Below are positions 11,641-23,775 of a DNA stretch of 64,000 nt, one piece after another. The stretch covers positions 1,567,001 through 1,631,000 of the forward strand of contig BSBK01003256.1 in NCBI GenBank assembly GCA_027943335.1, read 5' to 3'. The position numbers were made by a program, and so were the translations under genes. Under the pieces are notes generated by a model. The model was given only the letters and a program-made list of their open reading frames with translations. It was not told the origin of the DNA and ran no database searches. Numbering within the stretch: the stretch's first letter is position 1; each line of letters begins with the position of its first letter. This DNA comes from Chamaecyparis obtusa. Its lineage: Eukaryota > Streptophyta > Pinopsida > Cupressales > Cupressaceae.

Positions 11641-12271
11641 CTACTTGTTTAAGATTTTTACATGTTTAGGAAGAGTCAGATGAAATAGTAACCTTAATTC
11701 TATTATGAGGGAACTTAATACATTGATGGTATGTAGAAGGGATTGATTGCATTTCATGGATCCATGGGTGACCCATAAGTATGTTATATGCCAAAGGAAG
11801 GTCCAAGACCTGACAAATGACATCCCGTAGAATAGGACCTACCTGAATGGGCAAGACTACAATGCTTTTAAAAGAACATTCTTCTTCATCATATGCCTTG
11901 ATCTTTATTTTGCATCGAGGATCAATGACATTCTTAGAGAAACCAAGAGCTTTAACCCAGTTCAAAGTGCATATATTCAAACTGACAACTCCATCTATCA
12001 AAATGTAGTTAACCCTATGCTTGTGTATGAGGACTTCAATATGGAGGGGCTGATTATGTCAATGGCTGATAGATTTGTCATATTCTTTAGAGAAATTTAG
12101 ATAATGTGGTGAAGCAAGATGACCGACCAGGGACTAAAATTTATCTATGTCTAGGTCCTTAGGTACGTTAGTCGCAAGAAGGGATTGATCAAGAATCTCT
12201 CTATGAGAAGGAGAGATTTTTAGCAATTCAAGAATTGAAATATGAGATGACATGCACTGGAGTTGGTCAAC
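11640..12271 (-). pseudogene. Aspartic protease and gag-protease junction (Tat element)
   Basis: The stretch 11666-12001 reads MIDGVVSLNICTLNWVKALGF, matching the DG-S-LN active-site region of Tat proteases with the catalytic Asp kept but the second Gly changed to Val. It continues with LPIQVGPILRDVICQVLDL and YNILMGHPWIHEMQSIPSTYHQC, which is diagnostic for this lineage. Upstream, 12100-12271 encodes VDQLQCMSSHISILELL and SPSHREILDQSLLATNVP, the conserved segment just before the protease, with a stop near 12135. The reading frame continues across the nested element at 16783 (..MNHDYN). Confidence 0.88.
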
Positions 12272-12276
12272 TAGAT

Positions 12277-13522
12277 TGTTTTGGTGCCCAAAAATGATGG
12301 ATCACTTTTGGCCAATTGATAGGTACACACTAATACCTCTACAATTCTAGCTTAATCAAGCCAAGGCTGGTAGGCCTAAATTCACTTTAAACTATCAAAT
12401 TCTCTATGTTACACAATTGGGTACATAAATAAACAAAGTTCCTCCCAAGGTGGTGAATGATCCCTGGAGGAAAGAAACAAATCCTCTAATAATCTCTATT
12501 TTATAAATCTTGACTAAAGTGGATTAAACTAAGGACACAAAAGTAATATTTTTGAAATAATGATTATATAATCTACAAACCACAAATTATGAACCAAATG
12601 ACAATTTCTAAATTATAGTTAGATCAGTGCCTTCTAAATACTTGGGCTATAGAGTCATAAAACTTTCAATCCTACGTACAATCAAAGACGGTTTTAAGGT
12701 AACTCACTCCTATAAAGTGAGACCATCACCCTACAAGCTTCTATTGAAATAAAATTTAAAACAACTTATATAGTAGGTCCTATGGTTTTTAAGCCAACTT
12801 AAGAGCCTGAAAGGAAACAGTAACAGGTTCTCAGACCATGCTACCATTATTCAAATTGTACAAATTAGTCATAAATGAATGCATCAAATAGAAAAACATA
12901 GTAGGATACCCTGGTTCATAGAGTAATCTGAAAGACTAATTGAAAACATATAAATTATAACCACAAATAAAAAAGAAGAGCACTTATCTTTATTAATGTT
13001 GAAAAAAATAGTACATTAGAGTTCATATTGTAGTTTTGATCAAATTATATCCTATGAAAATATATCTTGTATTTTATTCTCTCTCTTTACATTTTACATT
13101 ATGTATATATACATGTTTGAGTGGCTTTCACACCTCTTTAGGGTGAAAAGACACACCCTTATTACAAATTGTTTTGAAAAAATGATAAACTAACTAAAAA
13201 ATAACTACCTAACTTTCGGATTTGGGCTTGGTTGAAAAACCAAAACACCTCATGGAAAGAAAAGATTTTTAAGGGAGATAGGAAATTTGATTTCCTAAAC
13301 TAGATTTTTTTTAGATTTTTAAAATTTAACCATCTTCTGCCTCTGTTGACATCATCTTTGCAGCAGGTCGAAATTCCAACATTTTTTGAAGGCTTTGATC
13401 ATAGAATTTTGATTGTTCTTGTCACAAAGCTTCCTTCCATAATATCTCAAATTTTTAATTGAAAATGAATGTAATATTTTATCCCATTTCATGTACTCCA
13501 TCATTAATTATTGGGCATGGAG
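12277..13522 (-). repeat. 3' LTR of the gag-only element
   Basis: It starts TGTTTTGGTGCCCAAAAATG on the plus strand, with two extra T relative to the right copy, and stays alignable to the right LTR up to ATTGGGCATGGAG at 13522. It contains GTATATATAC where the other copy has a longer TA run. A G/C-rich block at 13572-13588 (minus strand TTTTGGGGGGCCTGGGG) could be the polypurine tract, which would put the true U3 start nearer 13570. Confidence 0.85.
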
Positions 13523-15238
13523 AAGAAGACCAAGTATCCATACTAATCTGATGTGAAGTAAAATTGGGTGGCCCCAGGCCCCCCAAAATTAAACATTGAT
13601 CCTTTCCTCTATCAAACACTTGATTTTGATCATGTAACACTTTTAACCTTGCTACATTACACATGTCATCCTTATAGACAATTCTCGTCACTTCATTAAT
13701 ACAATATTTGGCATCCAATCTATATTCAGCCCTCGATAAATCATCAAGTCTATTGCAATCCTTGTTGAATAGAAGATTTCTATTAATCACACAAACCTCT
13801 AGGTTAGTCTTCTTTTTTCAGATACCTTCTTGTTCACAATCTATCCCATCTCTATATTTTGGATATTTTTTCTCCTCACAAAAAGGCTTTGAGAATAGCT
13901 TATCTTCAAGAAGTACAAACTCTCTCTCACCAAGAGTTTGATCAGTTGGGACATTTCTAAAAATTTTAGAACTATGCTACAACACATTCTCTTCATCATG
14001 TCTAGCTGATTCCATCTCATCTTCATATGTTTGGTGTACCTCTGGCTCAAAGGATGAACTCCAAGATATCTCACCCTCTGAATGCACTTCATGAGTTTCA
14101 TCAAATTTAAAATTAGGACTGCTATCTTCATTATAATGCTGAGGATTCCATTGCATAAAGGATCCTCTTCAAACAATGGATTCGATAACATAGAGAAATC
14201 AGACATATCTTCATCTACTTCCTCTTCAAATAATGTATTCAAGTTCAGGAACATGGAGAATTCAGACATACATTCATGAGAATTTTCATTTGGATCATCA
14301 AGTTTTTCATCAACAAGACTAACATCTTCATTGACATTATCTCCTGAAACTTCCTCCTGTTCATGCAGTTCTATTTCATCTCCACGATTTGATTTGTCTT
14401 GAATATGGGCTGATCCATCTACCTCCTTACCATGGTGGATTGAGAAAAAAATTGGACCATTCTTCTCAATGTGTCTTTGGTATTCTATGTCTAATAAAGC
14501 TGAAATTTTTCTTGTATTGAGAAGGTTTTCTTCCTCATCATCATGGTCATTGATACATGTTTCTATACACATCTCATCATGTACAAATTCTTCCTCATCC
14601 TGATTTGACTTCTCTTGTTGATTTGAATCTAGAATATCATTAGGTTCTCGTGCCTCTTTTGTGACTTTATCATTTTCTTCCAGGACATCTTCATACACAA
14701 TTTTAAGAAGAATCTCTACCTGTTCATGAGTTACTCCTAAACTATATATTTTGTTTGAAAAACTTGGCCTGCTATCAGAAGGTATTTTACCAAAGATATC
14801 AATCATCCTCATAAACAAACTCACCACATTTTCATTATCATATCATTCTAAAGTAATAAATGCATCCAAGGGAGACATACATGATTCATCCTTGTCATGG
14901 AATGCATCAAGGAACCATTGTTCAAACTACATCCATGATGAAATGCATTGTGTAGGTAATGATTTATATTTTTCCCTTGCATTATTCTTTAGTGACCATG
15001 CAAACAAATTCATGGCATCATCTTCTGTATGGATCTCATAATTATCAAGGAATATATGAAACACATCCAAATGATCAAGAGTTGGTTCATCATAATCTCC
15101 ATAAAATTCAGGAACCGTCTGTGAAAGTTGTGAAAACAATTCATTAGAACTGCATTGAAACCTTCTAAGATCTAAAGGCCTAGTATCAACAGGAATCAAA
15201 AACCTTTTGAAAATTTCCTTAAAAGGAAAATTTATCAT
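13523..15238 (-). pseudogene. Decayed gag of the gag-only element
   Basis: The N-terminal part at 14927-15238 reads FPFKEIFKRFLIPVDTRPL, then DDAMNLFAWSLKNNAREKYK and LPTQCISSW. After a stop at about 14928 the same frame gives FEQWFLDAFHDKDESCM. This is the retrotransposon-gag pattern (helical core ending in the LP..SI.SW..L...F..F motif). The frame continues from 14827 to 13841 as a highly acidic region rich in Glu, Asp and Asn (DEEEFVHDEMCIETCIND), after a second stop. Downstream, 13523-13790 has a coding-like stretch in another frame (RAEYRLDAKYCINEV), which I cannot identify. No CCHC knuckle is visible. Confidence 0.75.
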
Positions 15239-15431
15239 CCCTTCTAGGCTATCTTCCTATCTCCTTCTGAGTTTTCTCCCTCAATAGAGTCACTAAATAA
15301 AATTCTTTGTTCAATAGAATCGCCACCTTCTTCATAAGAAGGATAAAATCTTATAACTAATTCTGAGTTATGTTTCCAGTAGAGTCTCACAACTGTAACC
15401 AAAGATTCTACAAATGTCTTTCATTGATAGC

Positions 15432-15451
15432 ATCCCCAATAGAGTCACCAA
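15432..15451 (-). promoter_or_regulatory. Primer-binding site, Tat/Ogre style
   Basis: On the minus strand the right LTR ends ..CACCAACA, then AA, then TTGGTGACTCTATTGGGGAT. This resembles the TGGCGACTCYGCTGGGG-type primer sites of plant Tat-lineage elements such as Ogre, with a few changes. It marks this LTR as the 5' LTR. Confidence 0.7.
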
Positions 15452-15453
15452 TT

Positions 15454-16777
15454 TGTTGGTGCCCAAAAATGATGGATCACTTTTGGCCAATTGATAGGTA
15501 CACACTAATACCTCTACAATTCTAGCTTAATCAAGCCAAGGCTGGTAGGCCTAAATTCACTTTAAACTATCAAATTCTCTATGTTGCACAACTACGTACA
15601 TAAATAAAAATAGTTCTTCCCAAGGTGGTGAATGATCCCTAGAGGAAAGAAACAAATTCTCTAATAATCTCTATTCTATAAATCTTGACTAAAGTGGATT
15701 AAACTAAGGACTCAAAAGTAATATTTTTGAAATAATGATTATATAATCTACAAACCACAAAGTATGAACCAAATGACAATTTCCAAATTATAGTTAGATC
15801 AGTGTCTTCTAAATACTTGGGCTATAGAGTCATAAAACTTTCAATCCTATGTATAATCAGAGATGGTTTTAAGGTAACTCACTCCTGTAAAGTGAGACCA
15901 TCACCCTAAAAGATTCTATTGAAACAAAATTTAAAACAACTTATACAATAGGTCCTATGGTTTTTAACCCAACTTAAGAGCCCTAAAGGAAATAGTAACA
16001 GGTTCTCAGACCATGCTGCCATTATTCAAATTGTACAAACTAGTCATAAATGAATGCATCAAATAGAAAAACACAGTAGGATACCCTAGTTCATAGAGTA
16101 ATCTGAAAGACTAATTGAAAACATATAACTTATAACCACAAATAAAAAAGAAGAGCACTTATCTTTATTAATGTTGAAAAAAATAGTACATTAGAGTTCA
16201 TATTGTAGTTTTGATCGAATTATATCCTATGAAAATATATCTTGTATTGTATTCTCTCTCTTTACATTTTACATTATATATATATATATATATACATGTT
16301 TGAGTGGCTTTCACACCTCTTTAGGGTGAAAAGATACACCCTTATTACAAATTGTTTTGAAAAAATGATAAACTAACTAAAAAATAACTACCTAACTTTC
16401 GGATTTGGGCTTGGTTGAAAATCCAAAACACCTCATGGAACACTAATATTTTTAAGGGAGATAGGAAATTTGATTTCCCGAACTAGGTCATTTTTAGATT
16501 TTTAAAATTTGACCATCTTCTACCTCTGTCAACATCATCTTTGCAATAGGTCAAAATTCCAGCATTTTCTAAAGGCTTTGATCATAGAATTTTGATTGTT
16601 CTTGTCATAGAGCTTCCTTCCATAATATCTCAACTTTTTAATTGAAAATTAATGTAATATTTTATCCCATTTCATGTACTCCATCATTAATTATTGGGCA
16701 TGGAGTTTAAGAGGCCATTTTTTAGAGTTTTATCACTATATAGGACTCCAAATTTTGCCCAAAATTTAGAGCTCCAA
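15454..16777 (-). repeat. 5' LTR of the gag-only element
   Basis: Direct repeat of 12277-13522, plus 72 bp (16706-16777) absent from the left copy. It contains a (TA)n run at about 16267-16294 that is expanded relative to the left LTR. It ends ..GCTCCAA immediately before the TAGAT duplication, so the canonical CA end is not preserved exactly. Confidence 0.85.
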
Positions 16778-16782
16778 TAGAT

Positions 16783-18830
16783 TGTAATCATGGTTCATTG
16801 ACAAAGTAGTAGGTTTAGACAATTTCATTACTGTTGGTTTGGAAGACGAGGAGGAAGACTGACCAACTCCTTGTAAAGAGACTTTTCTTTGAGAATGGGT
16901 TACTGTATTAAATGAATCATCCTGATCCTTGGCCTTGATTTTGATAACATTAATGGTATGGTCAGAGGACTCAAGCATGTGAATCACATTGTCATTATCT
17001 AGGTATGCGTAACCAACCTTGTTATCCTTTTCCTTAGAAGACTCCCATTTCTCATATTTGGGAAAAGGATCCTTAAAAGCATTATGATCCTTATTTGTTT
17101 ATTGGGAGTGAACCACAATTGTCTCATTATCAATTAAATCTTGAATGAGATTCTTAAGCTTCATGCAATCATTAGTCTTGTAGCCTTTATTGTGATGGTA
17201 ATCACAATATTGGTTTTCTTTCCACCACTTATGATTTATCTTAGGATCATATGGCTTAGAGTTGTCAAGAAAAGTGATGATCTTGTTGGTTAAAAGTGTC
17301 TTGAAGGCATTCTCAAGTGATTCTCTGAGAGGAGTAAAGTCTCTCTTAGGCCTAGAGATCCATGGCCTATCTCTATTGGTTTCAGGTTTAGAGTTTTTTT
17401 TAGTTCTCTTGTTAGATTCCACAATAGTAGACAAGTTGAAAGATTATTCTTTGGGCTTAGTAGAGGCAGACATTGAGGTCCTACCTAGGATTCCATGATT
17501 GACGACATCTTTGGTTTTATTCCAAAACTTGTGCTTGTCTTTATTATGTTGGTTGTTTGAAGATGAATTATTCTCTTTGTGTTGAAGAGTAATCTTTCCT
17601 TTATGAACAAGGACATCCTCTATGCATATAGATGATTCAACCAATTTGTCAAATAAAGCATGCCTTTGCATTTGCAATGCATAATTCATTTTTGGAACCA
17701 AAGAATTGATGAATATAACAATATTTTTGGTCTTAGGAATCTACCAAGGATAGCATGAATAAAGCTTCCTCCATCAGTGAAGAAAAGATACAAAGGATTC
17801 CCCTTGGCATTGTTTGATATTGCATAGATCTATCATAGTGATTGCATTTTGAATGTTGTAAGAGTATTATTGAATGAACCTTTGCACTAGTTGGTCAAAT
17901 GACTTAAGTGGAAGAGATAGTTTAGTGAACCAATCCATATGTTAACCACAAATAATCCTAGGATGGAGCCTCATAAGATAAGTAGGTTCATGAAATAATT
18001 CCACACTTAGTGCACAAAAATCTCTAACATGGTCATCAGGATCTCCACTACCATCATACTTGTCATATTTTGGAAATTTAACCTTGCAAGGAAAAGGAGG
18101 CATGTATAAATATTTGTCAAAAGGAAATGAACATATAGCCTCAAGTGAAAAGGTTGTCTTTGGTTTTCCCTTATCCTTTTCTAAGCATAGCATTGCTTTC
18201 TGCATCTCTTCCATCTATTTCCTCATAATGTCCATTTTAGATGGCTCCTCTTTCTTTATCAAGTTATCAACATCAAAGTTGTGAGGTAACTTAACTCCTT
18301 GCAAGGCTAAGTGCAAGAAGCATTTTTCTTTGTCTTGATTCAAGGTTAACTTCATGATTCTTTTCAAATATTCAAGGTTAACTTAACTCCTGACAAGGCT
18401 AAGTGCAAAAAGTATTTGTCTTTGTGTTGATTCAAGGTTAACTTTAGTTATCTCAACATCTGAATCATCACCTTGTGAACTATATGAAACATGTCTAGTG
18501 TATTGAGAGGCATGTTGTGATCCATATATAGAGGTATGATGATCAAAGTCTTGGTCCAAATGTTCTTGATTTCTTTGTCCAAATTGTTTGTTTCCCAATT
18601 ATTTCAAAAATTTGTCAATCCTTTTATTTCTCTCTTCCATGGTTGGAGTGTAAGAAACACAATTTTCCAACCTAGGTGAGGATAGAGTAGACTCAATAAA
18701 GGTGTTAGAAAAGGGATTAAAACCCCAAGGCTCAAGTTCTCCTTTAGGTGATTTGTCAAAGTTTTCTTCAAGTTGCTTTCCTTGGCAGATCTGATATCTA
18801 GTCATAACTGGCATGAAAGAGGATTGTGAA
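16783..18830 (-). pseudogene. Gag of the Tat element
   Basis: Read on the minus strand, the protein starts near 18814 (MPVMTRYQICQGKQLEENF). The conserved gag core is at 17942-18214: FPFDKYLYMPPFPCKVKFPK, YDGSGDPDDHVRDF and ELFHEPTYLMRL. The nucleocapsid-like zinc motif is at about 17150-17230 as YCDYHHNKGYKTNDCMKLKN, the C-x3-H-x4-H/Y-x4-C form typical of Tat gag, followed by LIQDLIDNETI. Frames 17444-17701, 17099-17434 and 16766-16987 carry the C-terminal part up to MNHDYN, where the gag-only element is inserted. Several stops and shifts make it non-functional. Confidence 0.87.
18283..18440. repeat. Tandem duplication of about 90 bp inside gag
   Basis: The segment beginning AACTTAACTCCTTGCAAGGC near 18287 recurs at about 18378 as AACTTAACTCCTGACAAGGC, and both copies run on through GATTCAAGGTTAACTT. 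The period is about 90 bp and the copies differ at several positions, so the duplication is not recent. Confidence 0.75.
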
Positions 18831-18839
18831 GAACTAAAT

Positions 18840-20920
18840 AGGATTTCCTAGAATGACTTGATTTTCAAACTAGGCAAGCAAAGTTTCCACTTGTCCAAAG
18901 TGGAAACGTGTAAAAAGAGAAAAAAGATAACTTTCCACAAGATGTCCAAGTAATGAGAAGATGCCCTATGTATGACACTTGTGAACAAGCAAAGATATGA
19001 TAAAAGAATCCAAAAGAGATGATAAGAAGAAGATGGATAAGTGAACAATCTATTAACCAAGAGTGTAGTCAAGAGACCCAAGTAATATTTTTCAACTAAA
19101 TTAAACTCCTAACTTTCTGGAATGTACCAAATAACAAGAAGAGCTAAGGATAACAATGGAGAAGCTATGTTGACAACATTTGAACTTGATTTGAAAATTT
19201 GACTCCAAAGGATTGAGATGGTTGAATAACAAGTTTAGAGTATGGTCTAGACCAAGTTTGATTGTTTATGTTAAAATAAAATGATGTAGACAAGAAATAG
19301 TCTCCAAAAAATCCAACAAGGAAGAAAGAAACCTTGCAAATACAAGCAATTGTGAAGTCTAACAATGTTTAGTAATGTGTTATCAAGTGTATGTTCACAA
19401 TAGTATTCATGGGTCTTAGCACATTAAATAACATCAAGCACAATCTACCTAAGATAAAAAAGGGAAGTGTTTCAAACTTTTCCCACAACTTGATTATCTT
19501 AGCCCCATAATTAAGTGGTTGAGTGGCCTTTCCTAGGACTATGCAAGTTATGGATCAATTGGAAGAGAACAATGGTCGCAATGCATGTCTTTCCATATTG
19601 CCATATTCAAGCTTTATCATCCAAGGGAACACATATGGTGAGTAATCTTGGGGTGATCTGAGTAAGTCCACTTGGATCAATTCTTGCAAAAAGGAAGTCA
19701 CATGGCTAAAATGGTTAGCTTCTAAGTCTTAAGGTGTTTAATAAGGGTCTCCATTCATGACTACCCCTTGTAGTTTCACAAGAAAAATTGAGGCATGTAT
19801 CCCTACAAGCACCCAAAATGTATAGTCTCAAAATAAAGATTGAGACCTCTTAGACCTATACAAGTTGGATGTACTCCCCTTGTAGTCTTGTAAACAAGAT
19901 TGAGACCATGAAGGTCCTACAAGCGTGTTGTCTTGCTTAGAAAGATTGAGGAAACTAGGCCCTACACGTGAAGAAGCATTATAAGTAGAAAATAGCCAAG
20001 TCTTCCTTCTCTTTAGATTGAAGGAATATTTTTATTATAGTGGGATGGAGTTAGCTGAATTTTCTTATTCTCCACTTGGGTTGTTCCCAAAATATTTCTC
20101 TCTTGGTAGGCCCTCTAAAGGTAAATGCAAGAAAAGTCAATGGATAGCTAATGGAGGTCAAGATTTCTGATTTTCCACAAGGAAAAGAGCATACTCTCCA
20201 ACTCCATAGTGTCTCCCAAGAACATCAAAAAAAAATTTGTTCACCCAAGATTCCTTTTACAAGTAACCAATCAAGTAAGTCAATATTTTTTATTCATCAT
20301 CTAGGATGTGAAGAGCATACTCTCATACTACTCAACTAATCACAAGAAAAAAAATCTCCAAATTAAGCTAGGTGCCTAGAAAATTAAATGTATGAAAGAA
20401 AAATGTTAATGTGTATCTCCAATGAAACCTAAAAAAATAATGAATTAGTAGTCTCCAAGTATGTCTTTGACAAGTGTCCTACATCAGAAAAGAATTAGTA
20501 GTCATGAAATATGTGAGTGTTGATCTCGTTGGGAAGCGATTTCTCTTCAAAATACCTTGCAAAAAACTATTAGAACTTGTAAAATAGAAGATCAAAAATA
20601 AGAAAAATCCAAAATAAGCATCAAAATATAAAAAACTTGAGGTTTGGGACCTCAAAAGTGCTCTCTATTTTTTATACGAGAAAGCATAGAGAATACCTTG
20701 AGATGAAGACTCACACGAGAATTTTCAATGTGCAGTACAAGTAAAATCACTGCTCACTTGTCCCATACAAGTATTCTCATAGAGAAATATGAGAATCATC
20801 AAGGATCAATATGACTAAAATCTAAATCTGATATGAGTATTCATAGAGAACAATACGAGCACTATTGCAATTTCAAATAAAAGTAAACAAAAACTTTCAA
20901 ATAAAGGGACAATTTATTGA
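18840..20920 (-). other. Long 5' leader of the Tat element, no gene seen
   Basis: About 2 kb between gag and the primer site. Only short frames occur, none with a recognisable motif. Around 19800-19990 there are loosely repeated phrases (AAGATTGAGACC, CCTACAAG). Long leaders are known for Tat-lineage elements. Confidence 0.55.
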
Positions 20921-20925
20921 TTCTT

Positions 20926-20944
20926 GCCCCACGGTGGGCACCAA
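20926..20944 (-). promoter_or_regulatory. Primer-binding site of the Tat element
   Basis: On the minus strand TTGGTGCCCACCGTGGGGC lies three bases inside the LTR end (..CCACACA). It closely resembles the TTGGCGCCCACCGTGGGGC-type primer sites of plant gypsy elements. Confidence 0.8.
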
Positions 20945-20947
20945 GGA

Positions 20948-22007
20948 TGTGTGGTCTAAAATTGGTACTCAAATAGAGGAAAAACCAACACTCAATAATC
21001 CATTATCTCAAAAAAATTTCTATAGGAGGCCATATCAAATGAGCCAACTAAATTCTCAAAAGTGGCTTATTGCTTCTTAGTTGAAGCAAGTTTAATCCTT
21101 CTCATGATGATCATCAAATTGGCATAGAGGATTAGTGACTTGACTACTCCAAAATGGAAAATTCAAATGCAAATGCAAAACTAGAAATAAATGAGAATGT
21201 AATATTTAAGCTAGAATGAGAAATTAAGCTAGAATGAATACAAGCAACTAGTGTTCTAGAATGAAGATGCAAGAGATTATGCTATGAAACAATGTAAGAT
21301 AGAAAACTAGATTAACAATGGAAGATTAAGCTAAGAGATGAAGTAAACTAAGAATGAAAGAGAGCCATGAGCATGTAGATCAAAGTAACTAAGAGATAGG
21401 AATTCAAATAAAAAGATTACTCTAAGAAAGAAAGATAGAATGTTCAAGATTAGGACCTTCAATGCAAGATAACAAGATGAAACCCTTGAGCCAAGGAAGA
21501 GCATCCTTTTAAAGGAATTCCTCAATAATGGAGGGTAGAGATTAAGAGGAAAAAGAATGAGTGGTTGATAGGAAGGGAAAAAAGGAGAGTGAAGGAGATG
21601 CAAGGTTAGGTAGAGATGAGTGGTGAGGATTAAGAGGCAAAAGAGATGTTAGGTAAGATAAGACAAAATAGCATTTTTGAGAGCACAAATCCCATTTAAT
21701 TTCTAATTAATCAAGATTAAGTATGTGCACACTTGTGAATGTGTTCTTTTAATAAAAGTGTAGAAGCATTATATTAAAAGCAATATTATAGCAATTAAAT
21801 AAATATGCAAGCTCTAGAAATTAGACCATAGTATAAGCTTGATATAAGATTTTTTATTTTTGATTTAATTATGCAAAGGGGGATTTTTAGGGTTACTTTG
21901 CACAATTATGTCTAGTAAGTATTCCTTTGAGAGTTAGGATTTCATTTGAGGTAGTTTGATAAAAATTAGGGGTTTAGGTTTCATAAGACAAATTTTAGGT
22001 GATTACA
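20948..22007 (-). repeat. 5' LTR of the Tat element
   Basis: Bounded by TGTGTGGTC at the primer-site end and GATTACA at 22007, i.e. in sense orientation it starts TGTAATCACCTAAAATTTG and ends ACCACACA. A TATA-like TTTAAAAGG in the sense strand is near 21506-21516. An LTR at 34876-35787 shares its start (TGTGATCACCTAAAATTGG) and its end region, showing that the boundaries are those of an LTR family. The second LTR of this element is outside the window. Confidence 0.75.
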
Positions 22008-22277
22008 CTTGTAGCAACTAGAGACACAATCTATTTGATATAACCAACTCAAAACTAAAGTATATGTCATATGTTGTCATCAATGAAAAAAATTGAACAT
22101 AAATAATTCCAATCAATATCTATCAATTAATTATCCTAATCAGTCTCTTAATGGTAATCAGTTTCATCACACTTCATTGAGATGATTATTCATTCAAAAC
22201 AACCTTATGGTTTAAGGATCTTTCTAGCATTTATCAATTTCATCACTTCACATAAAATTGGATAGTTTTCATCATCA
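22008..22277. other. Flanking DNA left of the inverted-LTR element, no gene
   Basis: AT-rich sequence without recognisable coding content. It is continuous with 34564-34875 once the 22283-34558 insertion is removed. Confidence 0.5.
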
Positions 22278-22334
22278 TCAGATGTTAGAAATAGGGAATA
22301 CTGAGAAGGGGGGTGAATTAGTATTCTACAAACT

Positions 22335-23775
22335 TGATGTAATACGAGACATCACACACTGCTACACCTATAAATCCATCACTAGCTTCATTAAGTCTGC
22401 ATTGGAGAAACTGTTGTCTCTACAACTAAGCCATTACTTCTTCAGTTTTCTTCAAGATTCTTTAAATTTGCATGCTTCTTTTCCATTCTCTTTGATTATC
22501 GACTTGGAGGTCCACAAACTCCTTAGTTGATTCATATACTAAAATTCTTCATACTCAGTGAACCCTACAAATGATAACCATAACTGGTCATGGTTGGTGT
22601 GTATCCACTCATATCTGCACACTTAACAATATCAAATTTTGAAGATAACTTTTGGTCATCTGATAACATTCGGCCGTTTCCATACAAATGTTTCATTCAC
22701 CTCCTTTTCTATGTTCAAACCCGAGCCATACATTGCTCAAACACAATGATGGAACTTCTTGGTCACTACAGGAATGATAATTGATATCATTCAGTTGTAC
22801 CAAACACACACATCTCAGCAACCATGTATCTCAGCCACCTTCATGGGCACAAATAATTTGATAATGAGCATGCATGGATATAACATATCCACCAGCCCTT
22901 TCATTGTTTCAAAGCCCTCCTTTCCAAAACTCAAACACATCATATAATGATATGCTCGGCACCTTTCATATCTAAGTTTGTGGTCATGAATCTTCATAAT
23001 CATCAACTCTTCCTAAACACATCTGTCACTACAATCTTTGCTCGGGCTCCACGCAACTCCACCACCTTTGAAGCTGATGCAAGATTCTACACACGATAAT
23101 TGCATAACGGTTCTAAAAACCATTTTCCATGCTTAATGCACTCGAGGTTTTTAACAACTTGAGAACCTGATACATGAATCAAACTAGATTCTTTAATATC
23201 GACTAACAGTCACAAAGCCTTCATTACCGAATCCTTCCATTACAACTTGGAATCTAGGAACATAGAGATAATCAACCAATGCGATCTTGAAACCGATCTG
23301 CATTAACATAAATCTTTATACTCAAATTTTCACAAAAGATGGACATGCAAAAGAGAGAGATGATAGGCTTACAAACATGAAAATTAAAGAAGCCAAAATT
23401 TATTAAAAGGCTAACTACATATACAACATGCTTGGCTCTCTGGTCTTTAGCCAAAGAGCCGAATCTTCTTTTTAATCTTTTTCTCTCTCTCTCTCATAAC
23501 TTCTCCCCACTACTTCACAATTACATTGATGTCTCTTTAAGAGATTCATGGGTAGTTACAAAACTTCCCATGTTTTCATAACCGCCACCATGATTACATA
23601 ATGTTGTCTATTAATAGACAATCATGGATAGTCACAAAAACCATCTATCTGCTCGATGACCCATCATAATCTCCTTATAATTTTTGGTTACAAATGCCAT
23701 GTAATCTATTCTAAATGCAATTTTAAACTATTTAACCATTCCTTAGACATGGTCCCACAAAATTCAAAATTACTG
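22335..23775 (-). repeat. 3' LTR of the small element, truncated at its U3 start
   Basis: Direct repeat of 24277-25751, starting TGATGTAATACGAG on the plus strand. It stops matching at AAAATTACTG (23775), where the right copy continues for 59 more bases to GCATCA. Confidence 0.87.

Larger units (their letters stand above)
12277..16777 (-). mobile_element. Gag-only LTR element (TR-GAG-like) inserted in the Tat gag-protease junction
   Basis: Two direct LTRs (12277-13522 and 15454-16777) flank about 1.9 kb with a decayed gag frame and no protease, RT or integrase. The 5-bp duplication TAGAT lies at 12272-12276 and 16778-16782; excising the element rejoins the gypsy frame. The PBS next to the right LTR fixes minus orientation. 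Non-autonomous plant LTR elements that keep only gag are described as TR-GAG; this fits. The outer 72 bp of the right LTR (16706-16777) have no match in the left LTR, so the two LTRs differ in their U3 start. Confidence 0.88.
130..22007 (-). mobile_element. Ty3/gypsy retrotransposon, Tat type, interrupted by two nested elements
   Basis: Read on the minus strand, the parts come in gypsy order: 5' LTR (20948-22007), PBS, long leader, gag (16783-18830), protease (11640-12271), spacer, RT (1900-2818), two RNase H modules (900-1766) and integrase (about 215-730). The second, YFDGS-type RNase H after RT is the hallmark of the plant Tat lineage. Two later insertions split it, at 3776-10704 and 12277-16777; removing each with one copy of its target duplication restores gag-pol continuity. 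All coding parts carry stops or frameshifts, and the integrase has lost a catalytic Asp. The 3' LTR is not in the window. It is an old, inactive copy. Confidence 0.85.

Noticed and set aside
13440..13800. A host gene exon (RAEYRLDAKYCINEV..., ILGGLGPP)
   Set aside because: The frame lies between the gag region and the LTR of a retroelement and runs into the LTR; more likely part of the element. Identity remains open.
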